This document shows positions 36,861 through 44,901 of a DNA stretch of 64,000 nt, one piece after another. Numbering within the stretch: the first letter of the stretch is position 1; each line of letters starts with the position of its first letter. The notes beneath the pieces are model-generated. The model ran no database searches and was not told where the DNA came from. It worked only from the letters and a program-made list of their open reading frames with translations. The position numbers and the translations under genes are program-made. Source of the DNA: Paenirhizobium daejeonense (GTDB taxonomy: Bacteria > Pseudomonadota > Alphaproteobacteria > Rhizobiales > Rhizobiaceae); contig NZ_JACLAL010000004.1 in the NCBI RefSeq assembly GCF_014280875.1, forward strand, positions 124,001 to 188,000, written 5' to 3'.

Positions 36861-37651
36861 TGGCGCTCGCATTCGACAGGCAAACTGACGCCGGCCGCGG
36901 CCTCGCGCTCGATATCGATCATGTCTCCCACGGATTCGATCTCGGCACGCGTCAGCTTCAGGTGCTGGACGACGTCTCGATCAACGTGAAGCCCGGCGAG
37001 TTCGTTGCCCTGCTCGGCCCCTCGGGCTGCGGCAAGTCGACCCTGCTCAGGCTCGCCGCCGGGCTGGAACAACCGCTGCGGGGCGAGCTTCGCGAGGACG
37101 GCGAGTTGATCCGCAAGCCGAACCCGGATCGCATCCTCGTCTTTCAGGAAGCGACGCTTTTCCCATGGCTGACCGTTCGGCGGAACATCGCCACGGGCCT
37201 CGATGCTCGCGGCGTTCTGAACGAACAGGAACATCGCATCGACGAGGTGCTGAAGCTCGTCCGCCTCGAAGGCTTCGGCGATGCTTTCCCGCACCAGCTT
37301 TCCGGTGGCATGGCCCAGCGTGTGGCGATTGCCCGCGCTCTGGTCAACGATCCGAAGCTGCTCCTGCTCGATGAGCCCTTCGGCAAGCTCGACTCCCTGA
37401 CACGGCTGTCGATGCAGAACGAACTCTTGCAATTGTGGAAGGATGTGGGCTTCACCGCGCTTCTGGTGACCCATGACGTCGAGGAAGCTCTGCTGCTGGC
37501 CGATCGCGTCATCGTTTTCTCCAACCGTCCGGCGCGGATCGTGTCGGAACTCGTCGTCGAGAAGCCCCATCCGCGCCGCCGCGACGATGCCGACCTCGTG
37601 CATCTGCGCCAGACGCTGCTCGAACAGCTGGGAGTGGCCCATGCCGTCTGA
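36860..37651 (+). CDS. Sulfonate-type ABC transporter ATPase (SsuB-like)
   Basis: A cytoplasmic ATPase of 263 residues from ATG 36860. Walker A GPSGCGKST is followed by the Q-loop FQEATLFPWLTVRRN typical of the sulfonate/nitrate/taurine group. The signature is LSGGMAQRVAIARAL and Walker B is LLLLDEPFGKLDS. It ends 11 bases inside the next small gene. No regulatory extension is present. Confidence 0.9.
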   Translation: MALAFDRQTDAGRGLALDIDHVSHGFDLGTRQLQVLDDVSINVKPGEFVALLGPSGCGKSTLLRLAAGLEQPLRGELREDGELIRKPNPDRILVFQEATLFPWLTVRRNIATGLDARGVLNEQEHRIDEVLKLVRLEGFGDAFPHQLSGGMAQRVAIARALVNDPKLLLLDEPFGKLDSLTRLSMQNELLQLWKDVGFTALLVTHDVEEALLLADRVIVFSNRPARIVSELVVEKPHPRRRDDADLVHLRQTLLEQLGVAHAV

Positions 37652-37958
37652 GGCGAGGCTTCCCCTGCTGCTGGCATTTCTCGGCAGCGTCGTTACCGCT
37701 CTGGCGCTCGGCTGGTGGTGGCTGATCTTCGGCAAGGTCGTCGAGAGCGGTTACATCACCTATGCGCAGGCGGCACCCTGCTTGGCCGGCACGTCCGATC
37801 TCTGCCGGCTCGCCGAGGCGCTCTGCACCAACGACCACTTCTTCGGCATCCGCTGGTATGCGCCCGAAGCGCTCTGGGTCGGGGCGGCCCTGCTGGCAGC
37901 AGCACTTCTCAACCTGACCATCCGGACCGGTGTCCGGTCCATCGATCAATCCCGATAG
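37641..37958 (+). CDS. Small two-helix membrane protein with three cysteines, function unknown
   Basis: A 105-residue protein starting MPSEARLPLLLAFLG. It has two hydrophobic segments (about 6-30 and 77-93) and a periplasmic loop between them with Cys47, Cys55 and Cys62. The start overlaps the ATPase gene by 11 bases and the end lies 34 bases before metY, so it is almost certainly co-expressed with the transporter. Standard Ssu/Tau importers have no such subunit. I do not recognise the family; a redox or accessory role in the transporter is only a guess. Confidence 0.75.
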   Translation: MPSEARLPLLLAFLGSVVTALALGWWWLIFGKVVESGYITYAQAAPCLAGTSDLCRLAEALCTNDHFFGIRWYAPEALWVGAALLAAALLNLTIRTGVRSIDQSR

Positions 37959-37992
37959 CGCCCGATAACGCCTGATAACGGAGGAAGAACCC

Positions 37993-39357
37993 ATGACCAT
38001 TCAGCAGTCGAGTGAGACCATCGTGCAATCGGCAACACTGCAAGCGCCCGCAGGCACTGCAACCTTCAAGAGCCGCCACCCCGAGACGCAGGCGCTGCAT
38101 GGCGGCAGCTTCCGCTTCGATCCGACGACCGGCGCGGTCGCCGTGCCGATCTACCAGACGACCTCCTACCAGCTTCCTGGCACCGAAGGCGCCGACAAGC
38201 TTTTTGCGCTGGAAGCGCCCGGCCATCTTTATAGCCGCGTCTCCAACCCGACGCAGGATGCGCTCGAACAGCGTCTTGCTGAGCTTGAGGGCGGTGCTGC
38301 CGCACTTGCGGTTTCCTCGGGTCAGGCGGCCTCGGCCTTCGCGCTCCTCAACCTTGCCCGCGCCGGCGACAACATCGTCAGCGCCGCCGGCCTCTATGGC
38401 GGCACCTGGGCGCTGTTTGCCGCGACACTGAAGAGCTTCGGCATCGAAACCCGTTTCGTCGATGCGGCCGATCCGGAAGCCTTTGCCCGCGCCACCGACG
38501 ACCGCACCCGGGCCTATTATGCCGAATCCCTGCCCAATCCGAAGCTCGAGGTCTTCCCGATTGCCGAGGTCTCGGAAATCGGCCGCCGCTTCGGTATTCC
38601 GCTGATCGTCGATAACACCGCTGCCCCGCTGACCATCCGTCCGCTGGAACATGGTGCTGCCGTCGTGGTCTATTCCGCGACGAAATATATCGGCGGTCAT
38701 GGCACTTCCATCGGCGGGGCCATCATCGACGGCGGCAATTTCCCCTGGGCCGAGCTCAAGGATCGCCAGCCCAATCTCAACGAGCCGGATTCGAGCTATC
38801 AGGGCAAGACCTGGATCGAGAAGGCAGATGCCATCAGCTTCCATCCCTATATCCTGCGCGCCCGCGCCGTCCTGCTGCGCGATATCGGCGCCGCCATCAG
38901 CCCGCAGAATGCCTTCCAGCTCATTCAGGGCGTCGAGACACTGCCGCTCCGTCTTCGTCAGCACAATGACAACGCCATCAAGGTGGCGGAATTCCTGAAG
39001 AACCATCCGAAGGTCGCCAACGTCATCTTCCCGAAGTTCCAGACGGGCGTGGCCGCGGAGCGGGCGGCGAAATATCTGAAATCAGGTGCTTTCGGCGCCC
39101 TCGTCGGCTTCGAACTCAAGGGCGGTCGCGAGGCCGGCCGGCGCTTCATCGATGCGCTCCAGCTCTTCTATCATCTGGCCAATATCGGCGATGCCCGCTC
39201 GCTCGCCATCCATCCCTCGACCACGACCCATTCGCAACTCTCGGCCGATGACCAGCTCGCGACCGGCGTCACCCCCGGATACGTCCGCCTGTCGATCGGC
39301 ATCGAGCACCCGGACGACATCATCGCCGATCTCGCTCAGGCCATCGACGCGGCCTGA
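37993..39357 (+). CDS. metY: O-acetylhomoserine sulfhydrylase (Cys/Met PLP family)
   Basis: A PLP enzyme of 454 residues in the Cys/Met metabolism family. ETQALHGG lies near residue 31, and the PLP lysine is Lys231 in VVVYSATKYIGGHG. Its length (over 420) and NPTQDALEQRLAELEGG point to the OAH/OAS sulfhydrylase branch rather than cystathionine enzymes. It would fix sulfide, or methanethiol, onto O-acetylhomoserine to give homocysteine or methionine. As the last gene of the transporter operon it may assimilate sulfur freed by the oxygenases of this locus. Confidence 0.87.
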   Translation: MTIQQSSETIVQSATLQAPAGTATFKSRHPETQALHGGSFRFDPTTGAVAVPIYQTTSYQLPGTEGADKLFALEAPGHLYSRVSNPTQDALEQRLAELEGGAAALAVSSGQAASAFALLNLARAGDNIVSAAGLYGGTWALFAATLKSFGIETRFVDAADPEAFARATDDRTRAYYAESLPNPKLEVFPIAEVSEIGRRFGIPLIVDNTAAPLTIRPLEHGAAVVVYSATKYIGGHGTSIGGAIIDGGNFPWAELKDRQPNLNEPDSSYQGKTWIEKADAISFHPYILRARAVLLRDIGAAISPQNAFQLIQGVETLPLRLRQHNDNAIKVAEFLKNHPKVANVIFPKFQTGVAAERAAKYLKSGAFGALVGFELKGGREAGRRFIDALQLFYHLANIGDARSLAIHPSTTTHSQLSADDQLATGVTPGYVRLSIGIEHPDDIIADLAQAIDAA

Positions 39358-39392
39358 GGCTCGTGCCCAAGGCTTATGACTGAAAAGAAGAA

Positions 39393-39419
39393 GGCCGGGT
39401 GAAGCATATCCATCCGGCC
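39393..39419 (+). terminator. Possible terminator hairpin after metY
   Basis: GGCCGGGTG and CATCCGGCC form a 9-bp stem with one wobble pair and a 9-base loop, 36 bases after metY. No T run follows. Confidence 0.45.
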
Positions 39420-39480
39420 ACAGACTGGTGATAAATTCGTGCTGATCAGACCCTGTGATCCGGCATTTTTGCATCCACCG

Positions 39481-39595
39481 TCGTCATCCCGGCCTTGAGC
39501 CGGGATCCAGCGTGATCAAGTCCTTGATGGCAAGAAGTGCTCTTCGCGCGATCGGCCTCGCGCCGCTGGATGCCGGACCGAGTCCGGCATGACGA
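39481..39595. repeat. RIME-like palindromic element, about 115 bp
   Basis: Nested inverted repeats: ends TCGTCAT / ATGACGA; hairpin 1 CCCGGC-CTTGA-GCCGGG; hairpin 2 GCCGGAC-CGA-GTCCGGC; inner arms ATCCAGCG / CGCTGGAT; central ATCAA / TTGAT. The size and two-palindrome layout recall the rhizobial intergenic mosaic element RIME1 (about 108 bp), though I could not compare sequences. It lies between the converging metY and FAD-protein genes. Confidence 0.7.
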
Positions 39596-39708
39596 AGAAG
39601 GATGCCTTGCTTTTGAATACGGCCAGTTTAGCAATGGGAGGCCGGCTGGAAACAACCCCACTGTCTTTTTTCGCCGACACGAATGGCACGCCGCCGGCCT
39701 CCTTGCTC

Positions 39709-41148
39709 TCAGCCCGCGACGCCGCGTCTTGCCTGCCTGTCGGTCGCCTGCCTTTCAAGAGCCTTGGCCAACTCCCCCGCAACGGCTGCCGCATGTTCGG
39801 CCACCTGTGGCAGGCCCATCAGCTCGCCGAATGTGCCGCGCGCCAGAGGGCCGGCGATGAAGAGGTCGGAGGCAACCTCGCCGTTCGCCCCCAGTGCCCG
39901 GGACTGGCGGTCGCAGGAAAGCCCGAGCCCCGTCGCGCAGAACGACAGGTAGCCCTGTTCCTCCAGTTGGGAAAAGAAAGGCTGCGAATGAAGTATGCCG
40001 TCATGGGCCGGCCCGGTTGTCACCACCACGGCATCGGCCTCGATCTCACGCTCGACACCGCCATCTCGCAACCTGACGCCGACACGGATATCTTCGTCGG
40101 AGCGTGTCGTATAAGCGAGCGCCGCCGCCAGGATTTCGAGGCGTCCGGCGGCGATGGCATCGTCCAGTACCTTTTCCACCTGTGGCGCGATGCGGAAGCG
40201 ATGGACGTCCCAATAGACGCGGGCATGGCGGGCAAGCCTCTGCCGTTCGATGAGGGGCAGGGCCTTCCAGATCTCCTGTCCCTGACCGCGCACCGCATCG
40301 AGCACGGGATGCCAGGTCAGGCCAAGTGCTGCGGCCTCGCGCAGCGTCCGGCGGATGCGCGCCAGAAGATGCGACGCCGTGTGGGACGGTTCGGAGACGA
40401 AATCCCCGAAAGCTTCCTGGGCGATTGCCGGATGACCGCGCGAGCGTAGGCCCCTTCGTGATATCGAGACGATCCGGCCGGTATGTCCCCGGTTGGCCAA
40501 TGCTGCCACCACATCGGCCGAGGTCAACCCGTTGCCGACGATCAGTACCCGGTCGCCAGGCCGGATGCCATCGACGGCACCAGCCACGGTCGCGTCGGGA
40601 ATGAAGCGCGGGTGGCTGGCAAGGGCGGAGAGAACGCGGGGTGCCGCGGGTGCCGGGTGGCTGACGGCGAGCACCACATGATCGGCCTCCAGATCGGCAC
40701 CGTCTGCACCGCTCACCCGCCATCTGCCGTTAGACCGGCGAAGCCCGGTGACTTCGGCCCGGCGATGTTCTATCCGGCCGGTGGAAAGGTGCGGTGCCGC
40801 CTGCGCGTAAGCGTAGTCGCCGAAGACGTGCCGGCGCGGAAAGGGCAACCCGTCGTCGGCGAACGCGTCCGAATCGTCCTTGAGCGCGTCGTTTTCCTCG
40901 ATCCAGCGGATGAAGCTTTCCGGGTCGTCGGGATAAAGGCTCATGCGTCCGGCGGGCACGTTGATGCGGTTCGTCGCCTCGTTGGTGTCGTAGGCCAGGC
41001 CGGCGCCCAGCTTTTCGCGTGGTTCGAACACCACGATGCGCGCCGCAACGCCGGCTTGCCCGCGTTCGGCCAGATGCACGGCGACCGCCGCGCCGGTAAA
41101 ACCCCCGCCGATGATCGCGACGACGGGCAGGGGAGCATAGGATGACAT
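39709..41148 (-). CDS. FAD/NAD(P)-binding oxidoreductase, uncharacterised
   Basis: A 479-residue flavoprotein starting MSSYAPLPVVAIIGGGFTG at 41148. The N-terminal FAD-binding Rossmann motif is GGGFTGAAVAVHLAERG. A second dinucleotide-binding motif, RVLIVGNGLTSADVV, lies at about residue 190. It resembles the FAD-NAD(P)-binding family (PF13454 type), whose members include N-hydroxylase-like and other poorly known enzymes. It is divergent from tauABC across a region with two TCTAT half-site motifs, so it is probably part of the sulfur regulon. The reaction is unknown. Confidence 0.75.
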   Translation of the reverse strand: MSSYAPLPVVAIIGGGFTGAAVAVHLAERGQAGVAARIVVFEPREKLGAGLAYDTNEATNRINVPAGRMSLYPDDPESFIRWIEENDALKDDSDAFADDGLPFPRRHVFGDYAYAQAAPHLSTGRIEHRRAEVTGLRRSNGRWRVSGADGADLEADHVVLAVSHPAPAAPRVLSALASHPRFIPDATVAGAVDGIRPGDRVLIVGNGLTSADVVAALANRGHTGRIVSISRRGLRSRGHPAIAQEAFGDFVSEPSHTASHLLARIRRTLREAAALGLTWHPVLDAVRGQGQEIWKALPLIERQRLARHARVYWDVHRFRIAPQVEKVLDDAIAAGRLEILAAALAYTTRSDEDIRVGVRLRDGGVEREIEADAVVVTTGPAHDGILHSQPFFSQLEEQGYLSFCATGLGLSCDRQSRALGANGEVASDLFIAGPLARGTFGELMGLPQVAEHAAAVAGELAKALERQATDRQARRGVAG

Positions 41149-41240
41149 GTCGAAATCTCCGCAGCATGAGGCCGCGGCCCCACTTGTCTTCATCTCTCGA
41201 CCGAAACTAGCCAACCACAGGCTACAAACGAACACATCCA

Positions 41241-41252
41241 ATTCTATAGAAT
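41241..41252. promoter_or_regulatory. Predicted operator, site D (ATTCTATAGAAT palindrome)
   Basis: A perfect 12-base palindrome built from TCTAT and ATAGA without a spacer, with another ATAGA at 41262-41266. It lies 93 bases before the FAD-protein start in the region divergent with tauA. Confidence 0.4.
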
Positions 41253-41413
41253 AAATGCGTAATAGATTTTCTTGCTACCGGTTCGAACACTCTACTCCCT
41301 CGTTGCAGCCATCGCCCCTGTTCGAGACGGGGATCGAACGCCTCGCAAACCCGTTTGACGCGAAAATTCGTGACAGCAATCGCCGGAAAATGAGGCGGAA
41401 TTATCTCTACTAA

Positions 41414-41434
41414 TTCTATGTATTGAACCATCAT
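41414..41434. promoter_or_regulatory. Predicted operator, site E (ATTCTATGTATT)
   Basis: ATTCTATGTATT shares its first nine bases with site A (ATTCTATGT). It lies about 70 bases before the tauA start. Only one half-site is clear. Confidence 0.35.
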
Positions 41435-41490
41435 GAATGCAATCGAGAGGCCGGGGGCGGTCTCCGACAGCAATCAGGAGAGGAAACGAC

Positions 41491-42501
41491 ATGACCTTCA
41501 AACGCAGACAACTGGCGGGCCTCGTGGCAGCCGCCACCCTGTTCGCCACCCTCGGTGCCAACGCCGCTGCGGCGGCCGATGTGACCGTCAACATCGGTTA
41601 TCAGCCCATCGTCGAGCCGTCCCGCGTGCCGCAGGCCGATGGCACTTACGAGAAAGCAACCGGCGCCAAGATCAACTGGCAGAAGTTCGACGGCGGCGCC
41701 GACGTGATCGCGGCCATCGCATCGGGGTCGCTCGACATCGGCTATGTCGGCTCCTCGCCGCTGGCCGCCGCCGCAAGCCGCCAACTGCCGATCGAGACGA
41801 TCGCGCTCGTCGGCCTGATCAGCGAAGCCGAGGCGCTTGCCGTTCGCAACATTTCCAGGCCGGAAGAACTCGCCGGCAAGAAGATCGCCACTCCTTTCGT
41901 CTCGACCGCGCATTACAGCCTGCTCACGGCGCTGAAGCACTGGAACATCGATCCGAAGTCGGTCGAGATCCTCAATCTACGTCCGCCGGAAATCGCCGCG
42001 GCCTGGACCCGTGGCGATATCGACGGCGCCTATGTCTGGGATCCGGTCCTTGCCGAGATCAAGAAGTCCGGCACCGTGCTCGCCACTTCCGCCGACGTTG
42101 CCGATTGGGGCGGCCCGACCTTCGACGCATGGATCGTCAGCAAGAAGTTCGCCGATGCCAATCCGGATATTGTCGCAGCCTTCGTTCGCGTGACCGGCAA
42201 TGCGACGGCCGCCTATCGCGCCAATCCGGATGCGTGGAGCGCGACCTCGCCCGAGGCCGAAAAGATTGCCCGCCTGACGGGCGCCAGGCAGGAAGAGGTT
42301 CCGGCCCTTCTCAAGGGTTACATCTTCCCGACGCTCGAAGAGCAGGCCAAGGCCGATCTCCTCGGCGGCGGCACGGTCAAGGCGGTAGCCGCAACCTCGG
42401 CCTTCCTCAAGGAGCAGGGCAAGATCCCCACGACGCTCGATGACTACTCGGCCTACGTCTCGCCGCGCTGGGTTGTCGAGGCCTCGAAACTGTCCTTCTG
42501 A
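41491..42501 (+). CDS. tauA: Taurine ABC transporter binding protein
   Basis: A 336-residue periplasmic binding protein starting MTFKRRQLAGLVAA at 41491 with a signal peptide ending in AAAA. The TauA/SsuA fold is visible in VNIGYQPIVEPSRV, TGAKINWQKFDGGADVIAAIASGSLDIGYVGSSP and DGAYVWDPVLAEI. It heads tauABC. No tauD dioxygenase or taurine aminotransferase follows, so the enzyme that uses the imported compound is elsewhere, or is one of the oxygenases of this locus. Confidence 0.88.
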   Translation: MTFKRRQLAGLVAAATLFATLGANAAAAADVTVNIGYQPIVEPSRVPQADGTYEKATGAKINWQKFDGGADVIAAIASGSLDIGYVGSSPLAAAASRQLPIETIALVGLISEAEALAVRNISRPEELAGKKIATPFVSTAHYSLLTALKHWNIDPKSVEILNLRPPEIAAAWTRGDIDGAYVWDPVLAEIKKSGTVLATSADVADWGGPTFDAWIVSKKFADANPDIVAAFVRVTGNATAAYRANPDAWSATSPEAEKIARLTGARQEEVPALLKGYIFPTLEEQAKADLLGGGTVKAVAATSAFLKEQGKIPTTLDDYSAYVSPRWVVEASKLSF

Positions 42502-42578
42502 TCCCTCCCACGATCCTTGTGAGTGGCCCACCAACCGGTCGGGCCGCTCCATCCCCCGCATTCACCGGAGCCCTGACC

Positions 42579-43385
42579 ATGAGCACCCTGTCCTTTCGCG
42601 ACGTCTCGTTGCGCTATCCGCCGAGGAGCGGCGATGCGGGGCGTACGCTTCCTGTGCTGGAGCGCATCAACCTGACGCTGAAGGCCGGCGAGTTCATCGT
42701 CGTGATCGGCCGCTCGGGTTCCGGCAAGACCAGCCTGCTCAACCTTGCCGCCGGCTTCCTGACGCCGTCCGAAGGCAGTATTGAAGTGGATGGCAAGCCG
42801 ATCACCGGGCCGGGTGCGGATCGCGCCGTGGTCTTTCAGGACGATGCGCTCTATCCGTGGCTCGATGCCCGCGACAACGTGGCGTTTCCGCTCAGGCTGC
42901 GCGGCATCGACCTGAAGCAGCGCCGCGCCCGCGCCGATGAACTGCTGGATCTGGTCGGCCTTTCCGGTGCCGGCAACTGCCGCATCAAGGAGCTTTCCGG
43001 CGGCATGCGCCAGCGGGTGGGCATTGCCCGGGCGCTGGCCTCCGATCCCCGTTTCCTGCTGCTCGACGAACCGCTCGGCGCACTCGATGCGCTGACCCGC
43101 AGCAAGATGCAGGGTTTCCTGCTGGAGGTCTGGGCAAGGAGCCGGTCCGGAGCGCTGCTGATTACCCATTCCATCGAAGAGGCGCTCCTGCTCGCAACGC
43201 GCGTCGTGGTGCTGTCGCCCAATCCCGGCAGGCTCGCTGCCGATATCGAGACCGGCTTTGCCACCGATCTCCTGGGCGGAGCCTCGATTGGCCAGATCAA
43301 GGCCTCGCCGCTCTACAAGCGCATGCATGACGGGCTGACCGGACTGATCCATTCCACAGCGGACGAAAACGAGGAGGCCGCATGA
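42579..43385 (+). CDS. tauB: Taurine ABC transporter ATPase
   Basis: A 268-residue ATPase from MSTLSFRDVSLRY at 42579. It has Walker A GRSGSGKTS, Q-loop FQDDALYPWLDARDN, signature LSGGMRQRVGIARAL and Walker B LLLDEPLGALDA. The end overlaps the permease start by ATGA. Sequence and length match TauB. Confidence 0.9.
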   Translation: MSTLSFRDVSLRYPPRSGDAGRTLPVLERINLTLKAGEFIVVIGRSGSGKTSLLNLAAGFLTPSEGSIEVDGKPITGPGADRAVVFQDDALYPWLDARDNVAFPLRLRGIDLKQRRARADELLDLVGLSGAGNCRIKELSGGMRQRVGIARALASDPRFLLLDEPLGALDALTRSKMQGFLLEVWARSRSGALLITHSIEEALLLATRVVVLSPNPGRLAADIETGFATDLLGGASIGQIKASPLYKRMHDGLTGLIHSTADENEEAA

Positions 43386-44221
43386 CGATCCTGAGCGAAA
43401 TCCGGGCCGAATATGCGGAGGTTGAGATCCCCGCCCGCCCGCCACGGCGAAAACCGGTCGTGCCGCTTTATGTCTATTCCGGCCTGACGGTGCTCGCCAT
43501 CATCGCTATCTGGTGGGTAGCGGCTTCGCTGGAACTCGTGTCGCCGGTCTTCCTGCCGTCGCCCGCGGTCGTCGCGGTTTCGGCGTGGAATCTCGTCACC
43601 GTCGGCTTCGTCGACAGCACCCTGCTGGAACACGTGACCGCAAGCCTTGGCCGCATCCTGGGGGCTCTTCTGGTCTCGATCCTGATCGGCGTTCCGGCCG
43701 GCATCGCCATCGGCACCAGCCGCCTCGGCCGCGGCATTCTCGATCCCATCGTCGAATTCCTGCGACCGCTGCCGCCGCTCGCCTATCTGCCGCTGATCAT
43801 CATCTGGGTCGGCATCGGCGAGGCCTCCAAGATCACCGTCATCGCGCTCTCTATGCTGCCGGCGATCATCCTGTCCACCGCGGCAGGGGTGAAGTCGGCC
43901 TCGTCGGATCATGTGAATGCCGCCCGCTCCTTCGGCGCGACCCGCAGCCAGCTTCTGCGCCATGTCATACTGCCATCGGCACTGCCGTCGATCCTCACCG
44001 GTATCCGCATTGCGCTCGGCACCGGCTGGTCGACATTGGTCGCGGCCGAACTCGTGGCCGCCACCCGCGGCCTCGGCTTCATGATCCAGTCGGCGGCACA
44101 GTTTCTGGTCACCGACGTGGTGATCGCCGGTATCGGCGTCATCGCCCTGATCGCGATCCTGCTGGAACTCGTCGCCCGCGCGCTGGAGCGATGGCTCGTT
44201 CCCTGGGCGGGGGAAAAATAG
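43382..44221 (+). CDS. tauC: Taurine ABC transporter permease
   Basis: A 279-residue inner-membrane permease with about six hydrophobic segments. The coupling loop AARSFGATRSQLLRHVILPSALPS and the stretch RPLPPLAYLPLIIIWVGIGE match TauC/SsuC. It is the last gene of the tau unit, 60 bases before yigZ. Confidence 0.9.
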   Translation: MTILSEIRAEYAEVEIPARPPRRKPVVPLYVYSGLTVLAIIAIWWVAASLELVSPVFLPSPAVVAVSAWNLVTVGFVDSTLLEHVTASLGRILGALLVSILIGVPAGIAIGTSRLGRGILDPIVEFLRPLPPLAYLPLIIIWVGIGEASKITVIALSMLPAIILSTAAGVKSASSDHVNAARSFGATRSQLLRHVILPSALPSILTGIRIALGTGWSTLVAAELVAATRGLGFMIQSAAQFLVTDVVIAGIGVIALIAILLELVARALERWLVPWAGEK

Positions 44222-44281
44222 GTCTCCCCCCGCACTGGCCGTACGATCTTCCCGGCGCTATGAGGGTGGCCGGAGAAAGAG

Positions 44282-44869
44282 ATGTTCACCCTCAAGCAGC
44301 ACGAAACCTTCACGCAGGATATCAAGAAGAGCCGTTTCATCGCCCATGCCGCGCCGGTCGCGAGCGAGGACGAGGCGAAGGCCTTCATCGCTGCCGTGGC
44401 GGATCCTTCCGCCAACCACAATTGCTGGGCATGGCGCATCGGCCAGGCCTATCGTTTCAGTGATGATGGCGAGCCGAGCGGCACGGCCGGAAAGCCTATC
44501 CTTCAGGCCATTGACGGTCAGGCTCTGGATGGTGCCGTTGCGGTGGTGACGCGCTTTTTCGGCGGCATCCTGCTTGGCAGCGGGGGGCTTATCCGGGCCT
44601 ATGGCGGCACGGCTGCCACCTGTCTCAGGGCGGCGGAAAAGACCGAGATCATTCCTCGCACACTGGTCCGCTTTGGCTGCGGCTTTTCCGATCTCGCGCT
44701 CGTCAAGTCACGCCTGCTCGGCGTTTCCGACCTGAAGGTCGAGAAGGAGGAGTTCGGCGTGGAGGGTGCTTGGCTCGATGTCGCCGTTCCGGTGGCGGAG
44801 GCAGAAACCGTCATCCGCATGGTCAAGGACCTGACGAGCGGCCGCGCAATGATCGACACCGGCGACTGA
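44282..44869 (+). CDS. yigZ: YigZ/IMPACT family protein
   Basis: A 195-residue protein starting MFTLKQHETFTQDIKKSRF. The N-terminal UPF0029/IMPACT domain carries the conserved SDDGEPSGTAGKPIL and VVTRFFGGILLGSGGLIRAYG stretches. A short C-terminal DUF1949-like domain follows. Eukaryotic IMPACT regulates the Gcn2 kinase; the bacterial role is not established. It is probably transcribed alone. Confidence 0.88.
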   Translation: MFTLKQHETFTQDIKKSRFIAHAAPVASEDEAKAFIAAVADPSANHNCWAWRIGQAYRFSDDGEPSGTAGKPILQAIDGQALDGAVAVVTRFFGGILLGSGGLIRAYGGTAATCLRAAEKTEIIPRTLVRFGCGFSDLALVKSRLLGVSDLKVEKEEFGVEGAWLDVAVPVAEAETVIRMVKDLTSGRAMIDTGD

Positions 44870-44901
44870 CCGAAAATGCGGCACTCGCCGGTATCAGTAC
44901 C

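Noticed and set aside
37959-37992. SAM riboswitch before metY
   Set aside because: Only 34 bases separate metY from the previous gene, too few for a SAM-II fold, and metY looks to be inside an operon.
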